5,116 bases of DNA from Paramuribaculum sp. (GTDB lineage: Bacteria; Bacteroidota; Bacteroidia; Bacteroidales; Muribaculaceae): assembly GCA_029062075.1 (NCBI GenBank), contig JAIDQW010000035.1, positions 1 through 5,116 of the forward strand, written 5' to 3'. Both the position numbers and the translations under genes were made by a program. Position 1 is the stretch's first letter; each line of letters starts with the position of its first letter. The notes under the pieces are model-generated. The model saw only the letters and a program-made list of their open reading frames with translations, had not been told where the DNA came from and ran no database searches. Below are positions 1 to 5,116 of the stretch, one piece after another.

Positions 1-288
1 CCTCCGACTTATAACGCATGGGCAGCAAATGATGCCTTCGCAGAAGGACCTAATGGCAAGAGCAGAGGCATCGCAGCGCTCCTTGCCATCCTCTTGGGAG
101 GACTCGGTATTCACTATTTCTACCTCGGCAAAACTACCGGAGGAATAGTATTTCTCCTTATCTCCTTGTTCACTTGCGGTACTGTGGCATCAATCCTCGG
201 TCTGATTCAAGGTATAATGATGCTGTGCATGAACAATGAGGAATTTGAACGCAGATACGTTACCACTCCCTCATCAATTCCTTTTTGA
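1..288 (+). CDS. TM2 domain-containing membrane protein (5' end outside window)
   Basis: This is the C-terminal part (95 residues plus a TGA stop) of a small integral membrane protein. The frame is open from base 1, so the start lies upstream of the window. A TTG at 94 could be mistaken for a start but falls inside the first membrane segment. In the visible part, a polar Pro/Ala/Asn-rich linker (about residues 1-22) is followed by SRG and two hydrophobic segments (about 23-43 and 46-76). The turn between them is GGLGIHYFYLGK, which matches the TM2 family signature G-x-x-G-x-H-x-F-Y-L-G. A polar tail containing NNEEFERRY follows. The conserved Asp usually found late in the second helix is replaced by Gln (LGLIQG), as I recall seeing in Bacteroidetes members. 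The biochemical role of bacterial TM2 proteins is unknown. The gene converges on tsaB with 2 bases between stop codons. The family call is firm; the function is not. Confidence 0.85.
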   Translation, partial: PPTYNAWAANDAFAEGPNGKSRGIAALLAILLGGLGIHYFYLGKTTGGIVFLLISLFTCGTVASILGLIQGIMMLCMNNEEFERRYVTTPSSIPF

Positions 289-290
289 TA

Positions 291-980
291 TTACCGTTTT
301 TTTTGTGCAGTTGTTTGAAATTCCTTTCTATACCAGGGGGTTGAGTATGCAACATCTATAAACTCTTTTTTGCTCCATGCGAGTTCGCTCAGAGCAAGCA
401 TATCTACAGCAAGCGGCTTGATTCCATCTACAAAGATGGCATTCTTGCCGCTTAGCATTTCCTTAGCCTTATCACTACCGTTACCGAAGAACAGTACAGG
501 ATGCTCAGAAGTGAAGGTTGAATAGCTGTTGTTGTCAAGCACCATGGGCTGAGGTTCAAGAAGCGGCTCCAAAGCCATATTATACACTGCCGTGAAAACC
601 TCCATTCGCCGGGCATCAATCATAGGTGCAAACAAAGCATCCTCCGGAATATCCGTGCCGGAAAACATAACAGAAACCGCAAGAAGTTTTAGTGTATCTA
701 TGCCAATAAGAGGAATACCGAGAGAATATGCAAGTCCTTTTGCTTCACTGAGACCTATTCTAAGACCTGTGTAGCTTCCCGGCCCCATTGAAACAGCAAC
801 AGCATCAAGCTTCAACCCCAGTTCTGCCGCCCTGTCCAGACACACCTTGATAAAATCGCTTAGTAGAGCAGCATGGTTTCTACCTGTAAAATCTTCACGA
901 TGAATCAGAATATCCCCCTCAGCTGTCAGGGCTGTAGAGCAAACATCGGTTGATGTATCAATATTTAGAATAACTGCCAT
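291..980 (-). CDS. tsaB: tRNA N6-threonylcarbamoyladenosine (t6A) biosynthesis protein TsaB
   Basis: The gene encodes a 229-residue cytoplasmic protein, close to the usual TsaB length of about 230. TsaB is the non-catalytic ASKHA-fold partner of TsaD. In bacteria the TsaB-TsaD-TsaE complex transfers threonylcarbamoyl from threonylcarbamoyl-AMP (made by TsaC) to A37 of ANN-decoding tRNAs. The N-terminal strand ILNIDTST (residues 4-11) is the family's opening. The diagnostic motif MGPGSYTGLRIG is at 65-76, after RNHAALL (34-40). MIDARRMEVF (120-129) matches the usual DARRxEVY motif. The zinc-binding histidines of TsaD are absent, which separates the two paralogues. I chose the ATG at 980 because the protein then begins MAVILNIDTS, as in homologues. 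The frame stays open to a TTG at 1001 that would add seven unlikely residues. No good Shine-Dalgarno sequence is present. The gene is divergent from yicC and has no same-strand partner in the window. Confidence 0.95.
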   Translation of the reverse strand: MAVILNIDTSTDVCSTALTAEGDILIHREDFTGRNHAALLSDFIKVCLDRAAELGLKLDAVAVSMGPGSYTGLRIGLSEAKGLAYSLGIPLIGIDTLKLLAVSVMFSGTDIPEDALFAPMIDARRMEVFTAVYNMALEPLLEPQPMVLDNNSYSTFTSEHPVLFFGNGSDKAKEMLSGKNAIFVDGIKPLAVDMLALSELAWSKKEFIDVAYSTPWYRKEFQTTAQKKR

Positions 981-998
981 ATCTTCTCTATTTTGCCA

Positions 999-1006
999 CA
1001 AAATTA
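999..1006 (-). promoter_or_regulatory. Possible -7 box for tsaB
   Basis: Read on the minus strand, this is TAATTTTG, an exact match to the Bacteroidetes -7 consensus TAnnTTTG, 18 bases upstream of the tsaB ATG. No TTTG (-33) is found 19-21 bases further upstream. Transcription from here would leave a leader of only about a dozen bases. The match is short and the region AT-rich, so chance is a real alternative. No better leftward candidate is visible in the intergenic region. Confidence 0.3.
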
Positions 1007-1067
1007 AAAAGTTTTTTTGACTTCATTATCCCATGGTTTTATTTAGAAGCAATATAACATCGGGATT

Positions 1068-1099
1068 TTTGCTTATGTCGGGGTAAATTTTTACTTTTG
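1068..1099 (+). promoter_or_regulatory. Bacteroidetes-type promoter of the yicC operon
   Basis: TTTG at 1068-1071 is separated by exactly 20 bases from TACTTTTG at 1092-1099. This is a full match to the Bacteroidetes primary-sigma consensus TTTG-N19-21-TAnnTTTG. Transcription would start near 1104-1106, giving a leader of about 130 bases before the yicC ATG. No other rightward match of this quality is seen in the 254-base region between tsaB and yicC. That makes it the likely promoter for the five rightward genes. It is predicted from sequence alone. Confidence 0.65.
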
Positions 1100-1104
1100 T
1101 TAGG

Positions 1105-1119
1105 TCAATTACTAATTGA
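1105..1119. promoter_or_regulatory. Perfect 15-base palindrome at the predicted transcription start (possible operator)
   Basis: TCAATTA-C-TAATTGA is a perfect inverted repeat with 7-base arms around one central base. It begins 5 bases after the end of the -7 box, so it covers roughly +1 to +15 of the predicted yicC operon transcript. A dyad here is well placed for a dimeric repressor that blocks initiation or promoter escape. The one-base loop makes it a poor RNA hairpin, so a DNA site is the better reading. An outer GTCAA (1104-1108) and TTGAC (1124-1128) form a second, wider inverted pair around much of it. No known regulator is recognised, and the AT-rich composition weakens the case. Confidence 0.35.
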
Positions 1120-1168
1120 GTATTTGACATTTTTTTTGACGATTCAGCCTTATCCGCCCATTTATTAG

Positions 1169-1185
1169 CATTTATGCGATAAATG
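1169..1185 (+). other. Leader hairpin with minimal ORFs upstream of yicC
   Basis: CATTTAT-GCG-ATAAATG is a perfect 7-base-pair stem with a 3-base loop, extendable by one G-U pair at 1168/1186. It lies about 50 bases before the yicC start, within the predicted transcript. A second copy of CATTTAT at 1159-1165 could pair with the same right arm, so two alternative stems are possible. The sequence also contains ATG-CGA-TAA followed directly by ATG-TCT-TAG (1174-1191), two back-to-back two-codon ORFs. No U-run follows, so it is not an intrinsic terminator. The stem is AT-rich and its stability modest, so the functional call is speculative. Confidence 0.3.
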
Positions 1186-1234
1186 TCTTAGTTTTAAGGT
1201 CAAAATCGTGCATTAATAAATAAGAATCTCAACC

Positions 1235-2110
1235 ATGATTTTATCAATGACCGGCTATGGCAAATATGTTGCCGAAGCAGATGAAAAAAAGATAACCTGC
1301 GAAATCAAGTCGCTGAACAGTAAGCAGCTTGACATTGCTATGCGTATTCCTTCAGCATTCAGAGACAAAGAGTTGGAAATACGTGCGTTGATCGGGCACA
1401 TTCTTGAACGAGGCAAGGTAGAGGTCAATATCTTTTCTGAAAACACAAAGTGTGACGGGACTGCCAGATTCAACACCACCTTGATGGAATCTTACAAAAA
1501 ACAGATTGTTGAGTTATCCGCATCGCTCGGTATTCCGGAACCTGTCGACTGGTACTCCGTTCTTTTGCGTATGCCGGACGTTCTTAAGCCTGAAAACAAT
1601 GATGAGCCGAAAGAATCGGAGGTGACTGTACTTGTTGAGGCTGCTGAAAAAGCGGCTCAAGCACTGATGGCACACCGCAGAAGCGAGGGTGAGCGCCTTG
1701 AGGAATTCTTTACCAAAAGAATTGAACGCATAAGTGAGCTCCTTGCAGAAGTACCAACTTACGAAACCGAAAGAGTAGCAAAAATAAGAGCCAGAATAGA
1801 GGATAATCTTCATCACCTCCCCTCGGCTGAATATGACGGAAGCCGACTTGAACAGGAGATGATATATTATATTGAGAAACTTGATATCAATGAAGAGAAA
1901 CAGCGTCTGGCTCAACATCTTCGCTACTTCATGGAAACAATGTCGGGAACTCCGGGACAAGGTAAAAAACTGGGATTTATCAGCCAGGAAATGGGGCGCG
2001 AAATCAATACTCTCGGTTCCAAAAGCAATCATGCGGAGTTGCAGAAGCTCGTTGTGCTCATGAAAGATGAACTGGAACAGATTAAAGAGCAAGTGCTCAA
2101 CGTAATGTAA
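1235..2110 (+). CDS. yicC: YicC/YloC family endoribonuclease
   Basis: The gene encodes a 291-residue cytoplasmic protein, the normal length for the family. It opens with MILSMTGYGKYV, the near-invariant YicC start (MTGYG / MTGFG), and continues with EIKSLNSKQLDI at about residues 23-34. RGKVEVNI (about 59-66) belongs to the N-terminal YicC domain, roughly 1-155. The C-terminal DUF1732 domain ends in GKKLGFISQEMGREINTLGSKS from residue 243, matching the family signature for Q-E-M-x-R-E-x-N-T-x-G-S-K. E. coli YicC has been reported as an endoribonuclease that starts decay of the small RNA RyhB, and B. subtilis YloC also acts on RNA. The targets in Bacteroidota are not known to me. The ATG at 1235 is preceded by an A-rich stretch (AATAAATAAGAA) rather than a true Shine-Dalgarno. 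It is probably the first gene of the operon, 25 bases before gmk. The yicC/yloC next to gmk arrangement is also seen in Firmicutes. Confidence 0.95.
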   Translation: MILSMTGYGKYVAEADEKKITCEIKSLNSKQLDIAMRIPSAFRDKELEIRALIGHILERGKVEVNIFSENTKCDGTARFNTTLMESYKKQIVELSASLGIPEPVDWYSVLLRMPDVLKPENNDEPKESEVTVLVEAAEKAAQALMAHRRSEGERLEEFFTKRIERISELLAEVPTYETERVAKIRARIEDNLHHLPSAEYDGSRLEQEMIYYIEKLDINEEKQRLAQHLRYFMETMSGTPGQGKKLGFISQEMGREINTLGSKSNHAELQKLVVLMKDELEQIKEQVLNVM

Positions 2111-2135
2111 TTCTTAACCAAACGATTTTTTAACA

Positions 2136-2717
2136 ATGGCACCTACAAGGCAGGGAAAAATTATCATTATCAGCGCACCCAGCGGCTGCGGAAAATCAAC
2201 AATCATCAATGAACTGATGCGCCGTGGTGAGATTGACCTTGAATTTTCAGTATCGGCTACCAGCCGTCCTCCCAGAGATGGTGAAAAGCACGGGGTCAAT
2301 TATTATTTCCTTACCGAAGAGGAATTTCGCCAAGCTATCGCGGAAGGTAAGTTTGTAGAGTATGAGGAGGTTTATCCCGGCAGATTTTACGGCACATTAC
2401 GCAGTGAAGTAGATCGTAAGTGTGCCGAAGGACATAATGTTATACTTGATATAGATGTAAAGGGGGGCGTTAATGTAAAGAAGATGTTCGGCAACAGAGC
2501 TCTGAGCCTTTTTATACTCCCGCCGTCTGTGGAAGAACTCAGACGCCGGCTTGAAGGAAGAGGTACAGACACCCCGGAAGCTATAGCCCAGAGGGTGGGA
2601 AAAGCCGAATATGAGCTTTCTTTTGCCAAAGATTATGAAAAAACGGTTGTCAACGACAACCTTGAAGAAGCAGTCAATCAGACTGATGCCATTATCAAAG
2701 AGTTTATAGCTTCATGA
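2136..2717 (+). CDS. gmk: Guanylate kinase
   Basis: The enzyme phosphorylates GMP (and dGMP) to GDP with ATP in the cytoplasm. It is essential for GTP supply and for recycling GMP. The protein has 193 residues, within the usual 185-210. The P-loop is SAPSGCGKST at residues 13-22, with Lys20. The GMP-binding segment has SATSRPPRDGEKHG at 40-53 and NYYF at 55-58, containing the expected Arg44, Arg47 and Glu50. FVEYEEVYPGRFYGT (73-87) is the next nucleotide-contacting block. ILDIDVKGG (103-111) corresponds to the Walker-B-like DVQGA element, here in a Bacteroidetes-like variant. The RLEGRGTDTPEAI region is the lid with its conserved arginines. All key residues are present, so the enzyme should be active. 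The ATG at 2136 gives a short MAPTRQGK lead-in to the first strand. No Shine-Dalgarno is visible. nadD follows after 13 bases. Confidence 0.98.
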   Translation: MAPTRQGKIIIISAPSGCGKSTIINELMRRGEIDLEFSVSATSRPPRDGEKHGVNYYFLTEEEFRQAIAEGKFVEYEEVYPGRFYGTLRSEVDRKCAEGHNVILDIDVKGGVNVKKMFGNRALSLFILPPSVEELRRRLEGRGTDTPEAIAQRVGKAEYELSFAKDYEKTVVNDNLEEAVNQTDAIIKEFIAS

Positions 2718-2730
2718 ACAGTATTTTCTG

Positions 2731-3312
2731 ATGAAAACTGTTGGACTCTACGGTGGCTCTTTCAATCCGGTGCATGTCGGACACCTGATTGTCGCTTCTT
2801 ATATCGCTCAATGGAGCGATATTGACGAAGTGTGGCTGATGCTGTCACCTTTGAATCCGTTCAAAGTGCAGGACCGGGAGTTGCTTCCGATACAGCCCCG
2901 GGAAGATATGCTCCGGCTCGCCGTCAACAATAACTGTTTTCTTGACATCTGCGACGAACAGCTGAATATGCCTGTTCCGTCATATACAGTTGATACTTTG
3001 GACTCGCTATCCAAAACTCATCCGGATATATCATTCCGTTGCATCATAGGCAGCGATAGCTGGTCCGGATTCACAGGATGGAAAGAGTGGGAACGTATAA
3101 TAAGCGACTACGGTGTTATTATATATCCTCGTCCGGGATATCCTGTTGATGATAAGTCACTTCCGGAAGGTGTAATTATTGTAAATGCCCCTTCTGTAGA
3201 TATTTCAAGTACATTTATCCGCAGGGCTATTGCAGAAGGCAAGGATGTTGATTATTTTGTGCCGGAAGCTGTGAATAGGTATATCAAATCTAATAATCTT
3301 TATAAGAAATAA
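2731..3312 (+). CDS. nadD: Nicotinate-nucleotide adenylyltransferase
   Basis: NadD joins ATP and nicotinate mononucleotide to give nicotinate adenine dinucleotide and pyrophosphate, the step before NadE in NAD synthesis. It acts in the cytoplasm. The protein is 193 residues long, typical of the family. The nucleotidyltransferase signature GGSFNPVHVGHL is at residues 8-19, with HxGH at 15-18. The second family motif, ISSTFIRR, is at 158-165, after the central GSDSWSGFTGWKEWERI block that resembles the usual G-x-D-x-x-x-x-x-x-x-W helix. There is no fused domain such as the HD phosphohydrolase found on some relatives. The start at 2731 is fixed by the MKTVGLYGGSFNP opening. The stop is followed after a single base by the next ATG, so translation of the two genes is probably coupled. 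Confidence 0.97.
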   Translation: MKTVGLYGGSFNPVHVGHLIVASYIAQWSDIDEVWLMLSPLNPFKVQDRELLPIQPREDMLRLAVNNNCFLDICDEQLNMPVPSYTVDTLDSLSKTHPDISFRCIIGSDSWSGFTGWKEWERIISDYGVIIYPRPGYPVDDKSLPEGVIIVNAPSVDISSTFIRRAIAEGKDVDYFVPEAVNRYIKSNNLYKK

Positions 3313-3313
3313 T

Positions 3314-3832
3314 ATGTCTAATCAAGGACTTAGCAATAATTCACTTGCATTTATAGCACTGTGCAACGAATATTGTTCGGCTATAGAACAGGCTCCCGCA
3401 GCAGAGCCTTCAGAATTTACGGCAAACATGATACGTCTCCTTCCGAGACTGTATATCACCGCCAATGATTTGAAAACAGACGAATCGATAGAGGAAGCCG
3501 GCTATCTGGAGCAGGCACTTGATGAAGATAATTATGAAACGGTGCGTAGAAATCTGGAAACTTTGTTTGGAGCCAACGATACCTATCTTGAGGTATTTGA
3601 AGAGGATATGAAGTACTCCGACACACCAATAGCGGCATCGGTTTCAGAAGGTCTTGCAGATATTTTTCAATCGCTGTACAATTTCGTTGAAATGGTTAGA
3701 GAAGCACCGGCGGAAGCCATTGCAGCGGCAATAGACTCTGTCAAAGAAGATTTTGACAATTACTGGGGTCAGATTCTGTGCAATGTGATGCGTCCCTTAA
3801 ATCATATCTACCACAATCCAGAAGAAATTTAA
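3314..3832 (+). CDS. DUF5063 domain-containing protein, function unknown
   Basis: The gene encodes a 172-residue soluble, strongly acidic protein with about 32 Asp/Glu against 9 Lys/Arg. It has no signal peptide or membrane segment, so it is probably cytoplasmic. From memory of the family, these blocks fit DUF5063: FIALCNEYC near the N terminus, LLPRLYITANDL at about 42-53, YETVRRNLETLFGANDTYLEVFEEDMKYSDTP in the middle, SEGLADIFQSLYNFV at about 110-124, and DNYWGQILCNVMRPL near the C terminus. The pattern suggests an all-helical fold. No catalytic or metal-binding motif stands out. The function is unknown, and I could not confirm the match by a profile search. The ATG sits 1 base after the nadD stop with no Shine-Dalgarno, consistent with translation by re-initiation. 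The aminopeptidase gene follows after 11 bases. Confidence 0.8.
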   Translation: MSNQGLSNNSLAFIALCNEYCSAIEQAPAAEPSEFTANMIRLLPRLYITANDLKTDESIEEAGYLEQALDEDNYETVRRNLETLFGANDTYLEVFEEDMKYSDTPIAASVSEGLADIFQSLYNFVEMVREAPAEAIAAAIDSVKEDFDNYWGQILCNVMRPLNHIYHNPEEI

Positions 3833-3843
3833 TACCTATAGTT

Positions 3844-5116
3844 ATGGCAATGGAGAAGACCGACAACTATGTGAATGACCTGATGCGGTTTCTTGACCGC
3901 TCGGTTGTAAACTTTTACGCCACAGACACTGTGCGCCGCCGCCTCGAAGAGGAAGGATTTACCGCTCTTGACCCACGGGACTCATGGACAATTGAACCCG
4001 GTGGAAGATATTATATAACAAAAAATGATTCTGCCATCTTTGCCTTTGTTGCAGGTGAAGACGGAGCTGATGCCGGTTTCAAAATCATATCCGCCCACAG
4101 CGATTCGCCCGGGTTCAGAATAAAGCCCAACTGCGAGATGATTTGTGAAGGCGGAGTTGTGAAGCTCAACACCGAGGTGTATGGCGGACCTATTCTATAT
4201 ACCTGGTTTGACCGTCCTTTATCTATTGCCGGCAGAGTTATCATCCGTTCATTTGACCCTTTGAATCCGGTTCACAAACTTGTGAAGTTTGACAGACCTC
4301 TGTTAACTATCCCTCATCTTGCCATTCATTTCAACCGTCAGGTAAATGATGGGAATAAACTGTCTAAGCAAAAGGATATGCTGCCGGTGCTCGCTCTGGA
4401 CTATGATTCAGCAAAAAACGGAAAGGATATTATTCTCAATCTTGTAGCAGAAGAACTCGGTGAGTATAAGGAAAATATTCTTGATTATGATCTGAGCTTG
4501 TATGATACCACGCCTGCTTGCCGCACCGGTCTTAACGGAGAATTCATCACTTCCGGCAGACTTGATGACCTTAGCATGGTTCACGCAGCAATGACAGCAC
4601 TGCTTGACAGCGACAATATGTCAATGACAAGAGTAATGGCAATATTTGACAACGAAGAGACAGGAAGCGGAACCAAACAAGGTGCGGCATCTCCTGTTCT
4701 TGACCACCTGCTTAGAAGAGTGACAAACGCTCTTGGTGGCAATGAGGAAACGTATATGAGAGCCATTTCAAATTCATTTATGGTGTCGGCAGACAATGCT
4801 CATGCTCTTCATCCCAACTATCCTGAAAAACAGGATCCTACCAATCATCCAATTCCGGGAAACGGACCGGCAATAAAAATCAACGCCAACTGCAAGTACA
4901 TGACCGATGCAGACAGTGCAGCTGTGTTCCGCACAATATGTGAACGCGCAGGTGTTCCATTTCAGTATTTTGTGAACCACAGCGATGTTGCCGGCGGTTC
5001 AACCCTCGGTAATATTCTCACCTCCCAGATAGATCTGCGCGGTGTTGATATGGGAGCCGCAATTTGGGCAATGCACTCGGCAAGAGAAACAGCCTCGGTT
5101 GCGGATCATGACTACA
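3844..5116 (+). CDS. M18 family metallo-aminopeptidase (3' end outside window)
   Basis: The frame stays open from the ATG at 3844 to the right edge, giving 424 residues of a family usually near 430-ish, so only a few codons are missing. M18 enzymes are cytoplasmic dodecameric zinc aminopeptidases that release N-terminal residues, often acidic ones, from peptides. All expected active-site blocks are present: SAHSDSPGFRIKP (zinc ligand His85), GRLDDL (bridging Asp at 241), FDNEETGS (catalytic Glu271, zinc ligand Glu272), SADNAHALHPNY (zinc ligand Asp317) and MHSARE (zinc ligand His411). VYGGPILYTWFDRPLSIAGRV and AGGSTLGNI (383-391) are further M18 signatures. The ligand roles are assigned by motif position in the family. 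An alternative start at 3850 (MEKTDN) cannot be excluded. No Shine-Dalgarno is visible. The enzyme resembles ApeB-type aminopeptidases, but I do not assign a gene symbol. It is probably the fifth gene of the operon. Confidence 0.93.
   Translation, partial: MAMEKTDNYVNDLMRFLDRSVVNFYATDTVRRRLEEEGFTALDPRDSWTIEPGGRYYITKNDSAIFAFVAGEDGADAGFKIISAHSDSPGFRIKPNCEMICEGGVVKLNTEVYGGPILYTWFDRPLSIAGRVIIRSFDPLNPVHKLVKFDRPLLTIPHLAIHFNRQVNDGNKLSKQKDMLPVLALDYDSAKNGKDIILNLVAEELGEYKENILDYDLSLYDTTPACRTGLNGEFITSGRLDDLSMVHAAMTALLDSDNMSMTRVMAIFDNEETGSGTKQGAASPVLDHLLRRVTNALGGNEETYMRAISNSFMVSADNAHALHPNYPEKQDPTNHPIPGNGPAIKINANCKYMTDADSAAVFRTICERAGVPFQYFVNHSDVAGGSTLGNILTSQIDLRGVDMGAAIWAMHSARETASVADHDY

Noticed and set aside
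94..288. A separate 64-residue small protein starting at TTG 94
   Set aside because: The frame is open back to base 1, and the TTG falls inside the first membrane helix of the TM2 domain. A start there would remove half of the conserved fold.
273..304. ATCAA/TTGAT stem followed by eight Ts at 297-304 as a rho-independent terminator for the TM2 gene
   Set aside because: The stem is only five AT-rich base pairs and the T-run begins 7 bases after it. The Ts are also explained as lysine codons of tsaB on the other strand (Lys-Lys-Arg-stop).
981..1001. TTG start for tsaB at 1001
   Set aside because: It would add MWQNRED before the conserved MAVILNIDTS opening. Homologues start at the equivalent of the ATG at 980.
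1514..2092. Long open frame (192 codons) antisense to yicC
   Set aside because: It lies wholly within yicC on the other strand. Its translation is rich in Phe, Ser, Leu and Cys with no family resemblance, as expected for the shadow of a real gene.
2461..2467. Run of six Gs in gmk as a phase-variation or frameshift site
   Set aside because: The reading frame is intact and the tract encodes part of the conserved DVKGG motif. Six Gs is short for phase variation, and gmk is an essential gene.
4011..4980. Three minus-strand open frames of 68-77 codons within the M18 aminopeptidase gene
   Set aside because: They lie opposite a gene with every family motif intact and show no recognisable protein features.

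Overview
This window looks like a core chromosomal segment of a Bacteroidota species, most likely of the order Bacteroidales. Three things point there. The one well-formed promoter matches the Bacteroidetes consensus (TTTG, 20 bases, TAnnTTTG) rather than TTGACA/TATAAT. Start codons have no clear Shine-Dalgarno sequence. One gene encodes a DUF5063 protein, a family I associate mainly with Bacteroidales. The family within the order cannot be fixed from this sequence; Muribaculaceae or Bacteroidaceae would both fit.

Left side (1-980): the 3' end of a small membrane protein gene with a TM2 domain runs rightward. It stops only 2 bases from the stop codon of tsaB, which runs leftward. TsaB is part of the machinery that makes the universal tRNA modification t6A.

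Middle (981-1234): a 254-base, AT-rich divergent intergenic region. It holds the strong rightward promoter (1068-1099), a perfect 15-base palindrome at the predicted transcription start (1105-1119), a perfect 7-base-pair hairpin with two back-to-back two-codon mini-ORFs further along the leader (1169-1191), and a weak leftward -7-like box close to tsaB.

Right side (1235-5116): five same-strand genes with gaps of 25, 13, 1 and 11 bases, probably one operon. They are yicC (endoribonuclease family), gmk (guanylate kinase), nadD (nicotinate-nucleotide adenylyltransferase), a DUF5063 gene of unknown function, and an M18 metallo-aminopeptidase. The last gene runs off the right edge, probably only a few codons short of its end. 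Together the genes touch RNA turnover, guanine nucleotide supply, NAD synthesis and peptide recycling, a housekeeping set tied to growth and translation.

I see no mobile element, CRISPR array, tRNA or rRNA gene, phage gene, or sign of recent transfer. The least explained parts are the DUF5063 protein, whose gene starts 1 base after the nadD stop, and the structured leader of the yicC operon.
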